Source of the DNA: JBAZOY01 sp041648505
GTDB taxonomy: Bacteria > Desulfobacterota > Syntrophia > Syntrophales > CG2-30-49-12
Direction: 5' to 3'
Assembly: GCA_041648505.1 (NCBI GenBank)
Contig: JBAZOY010000008.1
Location: 1 to 52,767, forward strand
DNA: 52,767 nt
The notes beneath the pieces are model-generated. The model saw nothing but the letters and a program-made list of their open reading frames with translations, had not been told where the DNA came from and did no database searches. A program made the translations under genes and the position numbers. Shown here piece after piece: positions 24,726-33,455 of the stretch. Every line of letters begins with the position of its first letter. The stretch's first letter is position 1.

Positions 24726-25778
24726 ATGAAACGTTGTTACTATGAAGTCCTTGATGTAGAGAGAACTGCCTCGGGAGAAATTATAAAAAGAAGTTACAGA
24801 AAACTGGCCATGCAATACCACCCGGATAGAAATCCGGGAGATAAAAAAGCGGAGGAAAACTTCAAGGAAGCGGCAGAAGCTTATGAGGTCTTAAGTGACA
24901 GAGAAAAACGAGAGATTTATGACCGGTATGGTCATGAAGGACTGAACGGAGCTGGATTTAAGTTCTCGGGATTTGAAGACGTATTTTCAAATTTCGGTAA
25001 TATTTTCGAGGACTTTTTTGGATTTGGCAGCTCTCGGCCAAAATCGAGAAGAGCACCACGTGACGGGGCTGATCTCCGTTATGATATTCATCTGTCCTTT
25101 ATGGACGCTGTCCTTGGTAGCTCCTCCGATATCGAAGTAGAGAAATTCGAGAAATGTCAAAATTGTGAAGGCACTGGTGCCACACCCGGGAGCGCCCCTG
25201 AGACCTGCCAACGCTGTCATGGCAGTGGACAGGTAATCCAGTCCAGCGGACTTTTTCGTGTAAGCTCCACATGTCCCCAGTGCCGTGGTCAGGGCACGGT
25301 CATTGCTGATCCGTGTAACGTGTGTGGGGGCGTAGGCAGGGCGAAAACCACAAAAACTGTCCATCTCAAAATACCTCCCGGTGTAGATAACGGTTCACGT
25401 CTAAGACTAAGGGGGGAAGGAGAAGATGGAGATTTTGGGGGAACAAAGGGTGATCTCTATGTCTTCGTTCATGTAGAACCTCACGAATTTTTCGAAAGAA
25501 GGGGTTATGATGTCCACTGTCAGATCCCCCTCTCCTTTGTTCAGGCAGCCCTGGGGGCAACTATATCAGTGGCTACTCTGAATGGTTCTGAAAAGTTGAA
25601 GATCCCGAGAGGAACACAGAGTGGCGAAATATTTCGCTTGAAAGGAAAGGGAGTTTCTAACCCGAAGGGATTCGGGCGAGGAGACCAGACTATTGAGTTG
25701 GTTGTTACTATACCCACTAGTCTGACTAAGAAACAGGAAGAACTCCTCAAAGAATTTGCTAAACTAAACGGCAAGTAG
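24726..25778 (+). CDS. dnaJ: chaperone DnaJ
   Basis: The 350-residue type I Hsp40 has an N-terminal J domain with the HPD tripeptide (QYHPDRNPG), a Gly/Phe-rich linker (GFEDVFSNFGNIFEDFFGFG), four zinc-binding repeats (CQNCEGTG, CQRCHGSG, CPQCRGQG, CNVCGGVG) and the C-terminal substrate-binding domain (HLKIPPGVDNGSRLRLRGEG). It stimulates DnaK ATPase and delivers clients. dnaK and grpE are not adjacent, so this may be a second copy or a split arrangement. It is about 20-25 residues shorter than E. coli DnaJ. Confidence 0.93.
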   Translation: MKRCYYEVLDVERTASGEIIKRSYRKLAMQYHPDRNPGDKKAEENFKEAAEAYEVLSDREKREIYDRYGHEGLNGAGFKFSGFEDVFSNFGNIFEDFFGFGSSRPKSRRAPRDGADLRYDIHLSFMDAVLGSSSDIEVEKFEKCQNCEGTGATPGSAPETCQRCHGSGQVIQSSGLFRVSSTCPQCRGQGTVIADPCNVCGGVGRAKTTKTVHLKIPPGVDNGSRLRLRGEGEDGDFGGTKGDLYVFVHVEPHEFFERRGYDVHCQIPLSFVQAALGATISVATLNGSEKLKIPRGTQSGEIFRLKGKGVSNPKGFGRGDQTIELVVTIPTSLTKKQEELLKEFAKLNGK

Positions 25779-25820
25779 TATTCAATGGGCACAAGTCCTC
25801 TACTAAATTATTTGAGTTTT

Positions 25821-26004
25821 GGGAATTATATTCATCGGGACTCAAAAATATTTTTCGACCATGCATGTATCGCTGAAAAGGCACAAATCTCGCTTACTCT
25901 CTCAAACATTGCTTGTTCCGTTACTGCGAGATGTGACGCGCCAGAAAAATCTTTAACTAGCGTCATCTCCTGAAACCGATTTTTACTATTTTGCAAAGGT
26001 CTCT
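25821..26004 (-). repeat. dispersed palindromic repeat, copy D
   Basis: A near-full copy in minus orientation. The plus-strand left end reads GGGAATTATATTCATCGGGA and CTCAAAAATATTTTTCGACC, and the right end ACTATTTTGCAAAGGTCTC. It ends about 20 bases before the DUF3568-type gene start and may supply that transcript's 5' leader. Confidence 0.75.
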
Positions 26005-26024
26005 TTAAATGAAAGGAGGAGAAT

Positions 26025-26435
26025 ATGGTAACGGGAAAAAAGTGGCTCCTATTTTTAGTTGTGGGTCTTTTTCTCATTTCCGGTTGTGCGGCCTTAGCAG
26101 TTAGCGGTGCTGCAGTTGGCGCAGGTTCGGGAACCTACCTTTATATCAATGGAGAGTTGAAAACAGACTACAACTTTTCCTTTGAAGAGGTTTGGAATGC
26201 CTGCGAAAAAACCGTAGCAGACATGCGAGGTGTTGATGTTGTGCCGTACAAAGAGATTGGCAAGGGAAAAATCTCTGCTGTTATTAACGACGAGAAGGTT
26301 CAGTTCACCCTCAAGTATAAGACAAAAGATGTTACCACTGTTGCTATACGGGTAGGCCTGATTGGTGATAAGCTTTCGTCACAGCTTCTGCACGACAAAA
26401 TAATTGGCAATCTTCCTTCGGGCAGCCATCAATAA
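26025..26435 (+). CDS. DUF3568-type lipoprotein
   Basis: The 136-residue protein has a lipoprotein signal (basic MVTGKKW, hydrophobic core, then the lipobox LISGC), so it is acylated on Cys22 or so after cleavage and membrane-anchored outside the cytoplasm. The mature part resembles the DUF3568 family of small Deltaproteobacterial lipoproteins (YLYINGELKTDYNFSFEEVW, and TTVAIRVGLIGDK near the end). The function of that family is unknown. A near-perfect GAAAGGAGGAGAAT precedes the ATG. The next gene begins 36 bases later. Confidence 0.85.
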   Translation: MVTGKKWLLFLVVGLFLISGCAALAVSGAAVGAGSGTYLYINGELKTDYNFSFEEVWNACEKTVADMRGVDVVPYKEIGKGKISAVINDEKVQFTLKYKTKDVTTVAIRVGLIGDKLSSQLLHDKIIGNLPSGSHQ

Positions 26436-26471
26436 TCACCTCCTTAATGCCGTCTGAGCTGGTGCCGAGCG

Positions 26472-27479
26472 ATGAAGAAAAAGATAATTCTGGGCCTTCT
26501 GGTAAGTGCCTTTCTTATTTACCTGGCTGTCAGGGGTATTCGATTTGAGGAAGTTATCGGTGTACTCAAGAACGTCAGATATGTATACATCCCTCCAGCC
26601 TTAATGCTGATGTTTTTGATGCAGGTATTGAGATCATATCGATGGGGGATAATCCTGAGCCCTCTAAAAAAGGTTGACCAACTGTCACTTTTTTCTGTAA
26701 CATGTGTCGGTTTTTTGGCTATTGTGGCTATCCCGGCAAGGCTTGGTGAACTGGCACGGCCCTATCTCATTTCAAATAAAAGCAATATCAAGATGACCTC
26801 TGCTATGGGTACTATACTGGTAGAACGTGTCTTGGATGGTCTCGCGATTCTCGTCATGGCTGTTTCCGTCTATTTCTTCCTACCTCTCCCCTCAGGGTTG
26901 ACAGAGAAAAGCTTCATATTCTTTCTGATCACCATGGCCATAGTAGTGGTAATGATTTTCACAATAGTTAAACCTGAAATGTCTTTAAAGGCCCTGAATC
27001 CTTTTCTCAAATTCATACCGAAGAGGTACGCCCCTGCCCTGAACCGTTTAATCCATAATGTTATAGACGGCTTTAAAATCATTACCCGTATCAGAGCGCT
27101 CCTCTATGTTATGTTTCTCTCCGGTCTGATATGGCTGATAGGAGTTCTTATTATATATATCCTATTCTTTGCCTTTGGTTTCCATTTATCCCCCGTAGCT
27201 GCCTTTGTTCTGATGATTATTCTTGTTATCGGGATTGCCATCCCGGCAGCACCAGGGTTTATCGGAACATGGCACTTGTCCTGTATCCTGGGGCTTGGTC
27301 TGTTTGGCGTTCCCGAACCAGATGCCCTTGCCTTTGCTGTCATCTATAATTTCCTGTCCGTAGGGATTGTGATCACCTTGGGACTGATATTTTTACCTTT
27401 CAATAAATTTTCCTTCTCCGGTTTTAGTCTCCAGCTTTCCGAAGGTCAGGAAAAGGAGGACAGCAAACTTTCCGGTTAA
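26472..27479 (+). CDS. lysylphosphatidylglycerol synthase TM-region/UPF0104 family membrane protein
   Basis: A 335-residue integral membrane protein with about eight hydrophobic segments. It shows the family pattern LRSYRWGIILSPL near the N-terminus, then GFLAIVAIPARLGELARPYLI and ERVLDGLAILVMAV, and a C-terminal PAAPGFIGTWH. These match the flippase-like domain family seen in MprF N-termini and in Gram-negative UPF0104 proteins. It lacks the C-terminal lysyl-transferase domain, so it probably moves or handles a lipid. It is 36 bases after the lipoprotein gene, a likely operon. Confidence 0.88.
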   Translation: MKKKIILGLLVSAFLIYLAVRGIRFEEVIGVLKNVRYVYIPPALMLMFLMQVLRSYRWGIILSPLKKVDQLSLFSVTCVGFLAIVAIPARLGELARPYLISNKSNIKMTSAMGTILVERVLDGLAILVMAVSVYFFLPLPSGLTEKSFIFFLITMAIVVVMIFTIVKPEMSLKALNPFLKFIPKRYAPALNRLIHNVIDGFKIITRIRALLYVMFLSGLIWLIGVLIIYILFFAFGFHLSPVAAFVLMIILVIGIAIPAAPGFIGTWHLSCILGLGLFGVPEPDALAFAVIYNFLSVGIVITLGLIFLPFNKFSFSGFSLQLSEGQEKEDSKLSG

Positions 27480-27896
27480 AGTGCAACGGGAGGGATTTCG
27501 GTAAAGTTTTGAACATTTTTAACGGATGTCCACCCTGTTGTTTTAGTATAACCTGCCGTGTTATTATATTAAGGAAAAGGAATGATATTATGAAAATTGT
27601 ATAAGAATTGACTAAAGCGTATAAAAACTGGTAGATAGTTATAAGGAGTGGGATGTAAGAAATAGCATCATACATTATAAGAGATAAAATGGTAAGGAAT
27701 GAAGCCGGGAAAAACGTTGAGGAGGTTAGAAAACATGTAAGGAGAAGTCTATGTAATTTCGGACCGCTTATGAATAGAGAGGTGTCGAATGGAGCAGAAA
27801 TTTGCAGAGAAGAAGACCGATTTTGTTGCCAAAACAATTTATAACCGTCTTTTCCAAGAGGCATTAAGCATTGTCTCAATAGTAAGGAGTGAGTAA
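27480..27896. other. region of about 400 bases with only short frames
   Basis: AT-rich stretch between the membrane protein and the HIT gene. Short frames at 27690 (50 codons) and 27789 (35 codons) have partial ribosome binding sites. I see no terminator. A minus-strand 184-codon frame across it runs into the HIT gene and is not credible. Confidence 0.4.
27789..27896 (+). CDS. possible 35-residue peptide abutting the HIT gene
   Basis: The ATG at 27789 is preceded by GAGAGG and the frame ends in a TAA directly before the HIT-gene ATG. The peptide is charged with an amphipathic pattern (FVAKTIYNRLFQEALSIV). It may be a leader peptide or small protein, or chance. Confidence 0.22.
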   Translation: MEQKFAEKKTDFVAKTIYNRLFQEALSIVSIVRSE

Positions 27897-28388
27897 ATGG
27901 AACCGATATTTGCACCCTGGAGAATAGAATATATAAGAAGTAAAAAACCGGATGGGTGTATTTTTTGCGAGGATTCAATCAGGATGGAAGAGTTTGTTCT
28001 TTTAGAAGGAGAAACCTCTTATGTGATGATGAACCTTTATCCGTATACCAGTGGGCATTTGATGATTATTCCGTTCCGGCACGTGAGCAATGTGGAAGAA
28101 CTTTCATCGGCAGAGCAACAGGAGATGTTTGACTTTGTAAATATTTCTGTCAAAGTATTAAAAGAAGCGTTGAAACCGGAGGGTTTTAACATAGGTATGA
28201 ATCTGGGAACGGCTGCAGGTGCCGGCGTAGAAGATCATCTCCACGCACATGTTGTTCCAAGGTGGTGTGGCGATAACAACTTCATGAGTGTTCTGGGTGA
28301 AGTACGCGTGATTCCTGAGGATATTTCCGGGACATGGGAAATCCTTAAGCCGTATTTTGATAATTTACCATCGGGAGGACTGAAATGA
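27897..28388 (+). CDS. HIT-family nucleotide hydrolase/transferase
   Basis: The 163-residue protein has the histidine triad HLHAHVVPRW at the C-terminal side (HxHxH), and an N-terminal CIFCEDSI pair typical of the Ap4A phosphorylase-like/galactose-1-phosphate uridylyltransferase-like HIT branch. Members split dinucleoside polyphosphates or transfer nucleotides through a histidine adduct. AAGGAG precedes the ATG. The stop overlaps the ATG of the LapA-like gene by four bases (ATGA), so translation is coupled. Confidence 0.93.
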   Translation: MEPIFAPWRIEYIRSKKPDGCIFCEDSIRMEEFVLLEGETSYVMMNLYPYTSGHLMIIPFRHVSNVEELSSAEQQEMFDFVNISVKVLKEALKPEGFNIGMNLGTAAGAGVEDHLHAHVVPRWCGDNNFMSVLGEVRVIPEDISGTWEILKPYFDNLPSGGLK

Positions 28389-28690
28389 AGGTAATATATA
28401 CCATTATCGTCGTCTTAGTTGTACTGTTTGTCATCACGTTTTCATTAGAAAATACGGTTAGTGTGCAAGTGAAATATTATGATTTTATAGACGTTTCACG
28501 TCCCATTTACCAGTTGCTCTTTATTGTTTTCCTCTCTGGTGTTATATTTACGGGATTTATGGGGATTATAGAAAGATACAGATTGAACAGAACCATAGCC
28601 AAGTTAAATAGAACAGTCAGAGAGCTTAAAAGACAAATCAGGACGACTGAATATAAACCCCTTGGCGAGGAGAGCACCCCTGCAGAGTAA
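28385..28690 (+). CDS. LapA-like (DUF1049) small membrane protein
   Basis: A 101-residue protein with two membrane segments: VIYTIIVVLVVLFVITFSLEN, then a short periplasmic stretch, then LLFIVFLSGVIFTGFMGIIE. A basic coiled-coil-like C-terminal tail (RTIAKLNRTVRELKRQIR) follows in the cytoplasm. This is the layout of LapA/YciS, which in E. coli assists LPS assembly and the control of LpxC. GGGAGG lies before the ATG, inside the end of the HIT gene. The two are not usually linked, so the partnership is operonic only. Confidence 0.85.
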   Translation: MKVIYTIIVVLVVLFVITFSLENTVSVQVKYYDFIDVSRPIYQLLFIVFLSGVIFTGFMGIIERYRLNRTIAKLNRTVRELKRQIRTTEYKPLGEESTPAE

Positions 28691-28723
28691 AAGTGAACGT
28701 CAATGGCACTGAGAGGCGCCAAT

Positions 28724-28895
28724 GGACCTTTGCAAAATAATGAAAATTGGATTTGGAAGGCGGTGAATCAAAGGCTTTTCGGGAACCGTGTCGTCGCAGC
28801 ACAGCTCGGGAAAAGGCAATGCCTTAATGTGTGTGGGTTTTGCCTTTGCAGCGAAGTGAGACATGCATGGTCGAAAAAGATTTGTGACCGTTTAG
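28724..28895 (+). repeat. dispersed palindromic repeat, copy E
   Basis: A near-full copy beginning GGACCTTTGCAAAATAATG and AAAATTGGATT. The inner stem is AAAAGGCAA / TTGCCTTT, and the right arm has GAGACATGCATGGTCGAAAAA. It sits between the LapA-like gene and the Mut7-C gene and ends about 25 bases before the latter's start. Confidence 0.75.
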
Positions 28896-28920
28896 AAAAT
28901 ATTTTCAATCTATTGCCTTG

Positions 28921-29385
28921 ATGTTTATTGCAGACGCTAACTTGGGAAAGCTGGTCAAGTGGCTGCGGATTTTAGGATACGATACCACTTGCTATACCGG
29001 CAATGCAGATCGGGACTTTTTAAGAAAGGCTCAACAGGAGGAGCGAATTGTCCTGACAAAAAAAAGAGATATGACGAGGAGAGAATTCTCGGGCCGTCTC
29101 ATTGTCATTCAAGATGACCATGTCCGGCGACAGATCAGAGAGGTAACAGATAAACTTTCTCTCAATCCTAGACCCGAGAGATTATTCAGTATCTGTCTTA
29201 AATGTAATGAGAAGTTAGAAAAGGTTTCCAAGGAAGAAATTGAAGGAATGATTCCTGCTTACATCTTTGAAAGTTGCTCTCAATTTCAACAATGCCGCCG
29301 GTGCAGATGTATCTTCTGGTCTGGTACCCATAGAGATAATGTATATAATTTCCTCAAGACGCACATTCAGTATCATCCCCTCTGA
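28921..29385 (+). CDS. Mut7-C RNase domain protein
   Basis: About 154 residues. The N-terminal half has MFIADANLGKLVKWLRILGYD, the PIN-like Mut7-C opening with the first catalytic Asp, and IVLTKKRDM with the later acidic residues. The C-terminal half holds a zinc ribbon (CLKCNEKL ... CRRCRCIFW). Mut7-C proteins are predicted RNases. The ATG at 28921 follows an in-frame TTG. Its 3' end overlaps the 3' end of the convergent mogA gene by 32 bases. Confidence 0.9.
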   Translation: MFIADANLGKLVKWLRILGYDTTCYTGNADRDFLRKAQQEERIVLTKKRDMTRREFSGRLIVIQDDHVRRQIREVTDKLSLNPRPERLFSICLKCNEKLEKVSKEEIEGMIPAYIFESCSQFQQCRRCRCIFWSGTHRDNVYNFLKTHIQYHPL

Positions 29386-29842
29386 TCTTTTCCACAGCGT
29401 GTTTCAAGGCGGGGATAATAACTGTTAAATTTTCCCGGGCACCTTTCGGAGATCCGGGTAGATTGACAATCAGTGCAGTGCCTCTTATTCCAACTACAGA
29501 TCTTGATATCATCGCGTGTGGCGTAATTTTTGCGCTTTCCCGCCGCATCGCTTCTGCCATACCGGGCACTTCTCTTTCGATCACCTCCAGAGTAGCATCC
29601 GGCGTTACATCCCGGGGACTGACACCCGTGCCACCTGTAGTCAGGATCAGGTCAAGTTTCCTTTTATCGGCACATTCTACTATCTCTTCTTTAATCTGCT
29701 TTTTTTCATCAGGAATGATAATGGTATGGGTGACATTTATGGCAGCATCTGTTAGAATTCTTATGATTTCCTGAGAGCTTTTATCTTTACGTTCTCCCCG
29801 CGCTCCTCTGTCGCTTACCGTAATGACCCCGGCAGTAATCAT
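29354..29842 (-). CDS. mogA: molybdopterin adenylyltransferase (MogA/MoaB type)
   Basis: The 162-residue protein of the MogA/MoaB fold adenylates molybdopterin before molybdate insertion. Signature stretches are GVITVSDRGARGER, LILTTGGTGVSPRDVTPDAT, and VNLPGSPKGARENL. The length fits the stand-alone form. The start is 8 bases after the stop of the EF-G-like gene, so the two are one transcript. Molybdenum enzymes (formate dehydrogenase and others) are common in such anaerobes. No other moa or moe genes are here. Confidence 0.92.
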   Translation of the reverse strand: MITAGVITVSDRGARGERKDKSSQEIIRILTDAAINVTHTIIIPDEKKQIKEEIVECADKRKLDLILTTGGTGVSPRDVTPDATLEVIEREVPGMAEAMRRESAKITPHAMISRSVVGIRGTALIVNLPGSPKGARENLTVIIPALKHAVEKIRGDDTECAS

Positions 29843-29850
29843 GCGCCACC

Positions 29851-31929
29851 TTATTCTTCCTTTTTCGCGCCGGCGATAACTTTTTCGGCAATAGAAGGTG
29901 GGACCTCTTCATAATGGGAATGCTGGTAGGTGAAGCTCCCCCTTCCACTTGTCATTGATCTCAATTCTGCCGCGTAGTTCAGAATCTCGGCAAGAGGAAC
30001 CTTTGCCTTTACTATCTGATGCGCTTCTTTAGTGTCCATACCGGCAATCCTGCCGCGCCTGCCGGTTAAATCACCGATAACGTCCCCCATATACTCATCT
30101 GGGATATCGATATCTATATTAACGATTGGTTCCAGAAGAATTGGCTGGGATGCCATAACACCTTTCTTAAATCCCATTGATCCTGCTATTTTAAAAGCCA
30201 TCTCCGATGAATCAACTGTATGGAACGTACCATCAACAAGGGTAACCTTCACATCCACAAGGGGATAACCGGCGAGGGCTCCTTCCTCCATAGCCTCGAC
30301 GATACCCTTTTCTACAGCAGGTCTGTACTGGTGGGGTATGGAGCCCCCTATGATTTTGTCAACAAAAGCAAATCCTTCACCTTTCGGGAGTGGTTCGATC
30401 TCCAGCCAGCAATCCCCATACTGACCTCTCCCTCCTGATTGTTTTTTATATTTTCCCTGAACCCTTGTTTTTCCCTTTATTGTTTCTTTATAAGGAACCG
30501 TGGGGGTCTTTAGATTAACCTCCAGACCGAATTTTCTCTTCATTTTTTCGACAGCCACCTCGATATGAATCTGCCCCAATCCGGAAAGGATCATTTCCTT
30601 GGTCTGCTCATCCCTGTGAAAGGTAAGAGATGGATCTTCCTCAATCAATCTGCTGATAGAAGATGAGATTTTTTCTTCATCTCCCCTTGTTTTCGGTTCC
30701 ACGGCAAAAGAGGTAACGGCAAGGAGGGGAATAACTTTTTCGTAAACAATAGGCGATTTTTCATCACAGATGGTATCTCCTGTCGCTGTCTCTTTCAATT
30801 TTGCCACCGCGGCAATATCTCCCGGTACGAGGGAACCGGTAGGTTTCTGATTTTTCCCCTCCAGAAAAAAGATATTTCCAAACCGTTCATTGAGCTTTCT
30901 GGATGCGTTGTAAATGTTGGAGTCTGACTTTAACGTTCCTGAATATACCCTGAATAGAGTTAATCGGCCGGCATAAGGATCGGCAATGGTTTTAAACACC
31001 ATAGCTGAGAAGGGGGCAGATTCCTCAGGAGATCTTTTTTCAATCCCATCTGCTGTATTCGGTTTTGTTCCTTCAACCGGTCCACGATCTACAGGTGAGG
31101 GGAGATAATTAACTATCATCTCCATAAGCGGTGTAACACCGATATTTTTTATTGCTGATCCGCATATAATCGGGATCAGGACACCGGAGAGCATACCTTT
31201 CTTAAGACCGGATTTTAGATCATCAGGAGAAAGTTCTCCACTGTCCAGGTATTTATCCATTAATTTCTCATCGGATTCAGCAATATCTTCCACCATTATT
31301 TCTTTATATTTTTCAACATTCTCCATCATGTCACCGGGAATGTCTCCCAAAGAGTAACTTCCCTTTAGATTGTCAAAGATCATGGCCTTCATTGTGATCA
31401 GGTCGACAATGCCTTTAAAAGATTCTTCTGCACCTATGGGAAGAAAAAGAGGGGTTGCCTTTATCCCCAGCCGGTCCTTTATGTGCTCAATCGTTTTAAA
31501 GAAATCTGCCCTTTCTCTGTCCATTCTATTGATATAAATGATCCTTGGGAGTTTATATTCATTCGCGTATTTCCAAACTGCCTCCGTCTGAAATTCGACC
31601 CCACCAACGGCATCTATTAAAATGATGGCGCCATCAACGATGCGAAGACAGTTTTTTGTATCATAGGTAAAATTGGAATCCCCGGGCGTGTCAATGATAT
31701 TAATCCTGTGCTTTTCCCAATCAAAAAAATTTGTTGAAGCGCTGATCGAAACATGTCTCTTCTGTTCTTCCGGTTCGAAGTCCATGCAAGAGGTTCCTTC
31801 ATCAACCCTGCCCGGCCGGTCTAATTTGCCGGCTATGTAAAGAAGAGACTCACAGAGCGATGTTTTTCCGACCCCTCCGTGTCCTACTATGGCTAGATTT
31901 CTTAGAGATTTTGCTTCATATTTTGCCAT
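29851..31929 (-). CDS. elongation factor G paralogue (FusA2-like)
   Basis: The 692-residue translational GTPase has GTPase motifs GHGGVGKTSL (G1), DTPGDSNF (G3) and NRMDRERAD (G4, with Arg for the usual Lys). EF-G domains II-V follow, with YKETIKGKTRVQGKYKKQSG in domain IV and DLTGRRGRIAGMD in domain V. Compared with the main EF-G, the switch I region is altered (RVDEGTSCMDFEPEEQKRHV) as in the second-copy EF-G2/FusA2 group. Its role may be ribosome recycling, rescue or stress-related. AAAGGAG precedes the ATG. It is the first gene of an fusA2-like/mogA pair. Confidence 0.9.
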   Translation of the reverse strand: MAKYEAKSLRNLAIVGHGGVGKTSLCESLLYIAGKLDRPGRVDEGTSCMDFEPEEQKRHVSISASTNFFDWEKHRINIIDTPGDSNFTYDTKNCLRIVDGAIILIDAVGGVEFQTEAVWKYANEYKLPRIIYINRMDRERADFFKTIEHIKDRLGIKATPLFLPIGAEESFKGIVDLITMKAMIFDNLKGSYSLGDIPGDMMENVEKYKEIMVEDIAESDEKLMDKYLDSGELSPDDLKSGLKKGMLSGVLIPIICGSAIKNIGVTPLMEMIVNYLPSPVDRGPVEGTKPNTADGIEKRSPEESAPFSAMVFKTIADPYAGRLTLFRVYSGTLKSDSNIYNASRKLNERFGNIFFLEGKNQKPTGSLVPGDIAAVAKLKETATGDTICDEKSPIVYEKVIPLLAVTSFAVEPKTRGDEEKISSSISRLIEEDPSLTFHRDEQTKEMILSGLGQIHIEVAVEKMKRKFGLEVNLKTPTVPYKETIKGKTRVQGKYKKQSGGRGQYGDCWLEIEPLPKGEGFAFVDKIIGGSIPHQYRPAVEKGIVEAMEEGALAGYPLVDVKVTLVDGTFHTVDSSEMAFKIAGSMGFKKGVMASQPILLEPIVNIDIDIPDEYMGDVIGDLTGRRGRIAGMDTKEAHQIVKAKVPLAEILNYAAELRSMTSGRGSFTYQHSHYEEVPPSIAEKVIAGAKKEE

Positions 31930-32363
31930 GAAAGCTCCTTTCTGGAAAAATCATCAACAGGAGATTGCTGAGTCTATTCTTAGCTATATTGATTTAAAGC
32001 TGCGAATTGCTAAAGAAAAGACCTTAGTTGAGAAAACACTATTTAAATAACATGACAGGAGAAATGCAGTCAAGACAATTTTCCGGACAGGTCGGGAAGA
32101 TCAGAACTTACCCATTCCTGCAATTCGCTTTCCCTACTCATGCGCATCTACTCCTTGTGCCGGCAATGATTTCCCGCCCGCTACTGGCGTTGTCTTATCT
32201 CTCCTCCCTCCGATCTGCCAGTACCTTGCGAAATTGTTCCTCCTCCATACAAAATCATTGACAATTACTTTAAATTATATATACTTAAACTAATTGTCTC
32301 TTCTGGGTATATAGGGTATTTTAAAGTAGAGACCTTTGCAAAGCTCTCAAGGAGCCCAGAATC
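31930..32363. other. divergent intergenic region, 434 bases
   Basis: Between the EF-G paralogue (minus) and the tat genes (plus). It holds a strong plus-strand promoter (32258-32285) and a 14-base match to the outer end of the dispersed repeat (GAGACCTTTGCAAA, 32329-32342). Nothing else was recognised. Confidence 0.5.
32258..32285 (+). promoter_or_regulatory. sigma-70 promoter of the tat-PBP operon
   Basis: TTGACA (32258-32263), a 16-base AT-rich spacer and TATACT (32280-32285), about 80 bases before the TatA/B-like ATG. One of the best matches in the window. Confidence 0.65.
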
Positions 32364-32645
32364 ATGTTCGGTATTGGTATGCCCGAGTTGATAGTGATTG
32401 TTGTTATAGCCCTGCTCGTGGTAGGGCCCGGAAAGTTGCCTGATCTTGCCAGATCCCTGGGGAAAGGACTTGCTGAGTTCCGCAGGTCTGCTGAAGATGT
32501 TAAGGATAGTCTAAAGGAAACATTAGAAATGGATGAAGTCAAGAAAAACGAAGGCGATATCAAAAAACCGCTTCATCATCAATCTTCTTTATCATCTGAA
32601 GAGGAAAATAATTCTTCCCGATCTTTTACCCCTCCTGCGCAATGA
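32364..32645 (+). CDS. twin-arginine translocase subunit, TatA/TatB-like
   Basis: The 93-residue protein has a short N-terminal membrane segment (MFGIGMPELIVIVVIALLVV), the GPGKLPDLARSLGKGLAEF amphipathic helix and a hydrophilic tail. The Glu at position 8 (MPEL) and the tail length fit TatB as much as TatA, and the arrangement next to tatC fits either. The Tat system exports folded, cofactor-bearing proteins. AAGGAG precedes the ATG. tatC follows after 30 bases. Confidence 0.9.
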   Translation: MFGIGMPELIVIVVIALLVVGPGKLPDLARSLGKGLAEFRRSAEDVKDSLKETLEMDEVKKNEGDIKKPLHHQSSLSSEEENNSSRSFTPPAQ

Positions 32646-32675
32646 ACCTATCGAAAAAGAACCATCTTATAACCT

Positions 32676-33455
32676 ATGGATAAACCTAAGGAAGAAAAAT
32701 TATCCCTTAACGCTCATCTTGAAGAATTGAGAAAGAGACTTATCTTCATTCTGATTGCCGTAGGTATCGGATTGTGTGCATGTTATATCGCCAGAGAATG
32801 GTTGTTTGCCATTATTACAAGACCACTGACTATGGTTCTGCCGCAAAAAAGTTATATGATATTCACCAGCCTGCCCGAGGCATTCTGTACATATATGAAG
32901 ATATCTTTCTTTGCTGCTCTTGTTCTGACAAGCCCATATACCTTATACCAGATATGGAAATTCATCTCTCCTGGCCTGTACCCCGGCGAGCAGAAATACG
33001 TTCTTCCCTTCGTTATATCCTCTTCTTTGTTGTTTGTTGGTGGAGTTCTTTTTGGCTATTTTCTCGCTTTGCCCCCGGCTTTTAATTTTTTTGTGTCTTT
33101 TTCCTCTGATTTTCTCAAGCCCATGCTGTCTCTTAATGAGTATCTATCATTGTCTTTAAGATTCCTCCTCGGATTTGGCCTTGCTTTTGAGCTTCCCGTC
33201 TTTATCTTTTTCATGACAAAGATCGGTCTTGTAAACGCCGCGAAGCTTTCCAGAGGGCGGAGATACGCAATCCTGGTGATTTTTATTGTTGCTGCTATTC
33301 TGACACCATCTCCTGATGCAGTTACCCAGATACTGATGGCTGTGCCTTTGATATTCCTTTATGAGGTCAGTATAATCGTGGCAAAATTTGCCAAGAAGCG
33401 TCCTGGAGCGGAAGAAGAAGGAGAAGCTAAAGAAGTTAAAGAGGAGGCGCGATGA
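32676..33455 (+). CDS. tatC: twin-arginine translocase subunit TatC
   Basis: The 259-residue protein has six predicted membrane segments. It begins LNAHLEELRKRLIF, the cytoplasmic N-terminal motif that contacts the twin-arginine signal peptide, and continues with FISPGLYPGEQKYVLPF and the later VAAILTPSPDAVTQ. This is the receptor of the Tat complex. The C-terminal tail is basic and acidic (KKRPGAEEEGEAKEV). It overlaps the start of the PBP gene by four bases. Confidence 0.96.
   Translation: MDKPKEEKLSLNAHLEELRKRLIFILIAVGIGLCACYIAREWLFAIITRPLTMVLPQKSYMIFTSLPEAFCTYMKISFFAALVLTSPYTLYQIWKFISPGLYPGEQKYVLPFVISSSLLFVGGVLFGYFLALPPAFNFFVSFSSDFLKPMLSLNEYLSLSLRFLLGFGLAFELPVFIFFMTKIGLVNAAKLSRGRRYAILVIFIVAAILTPSPDAVTQILMAVPLIFLYEVSIIVAKFAKKRPGAEEEGEAKEVKEEAR

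Noticed and set aside
27424..27978. A 184-codon minus-strand frame across the membrane-protein/HIT gap
   Set aside because: It overlaps both real plus-strand genes at its ends, has very hydrophobic low-complexity composition and no ribosome binding site.
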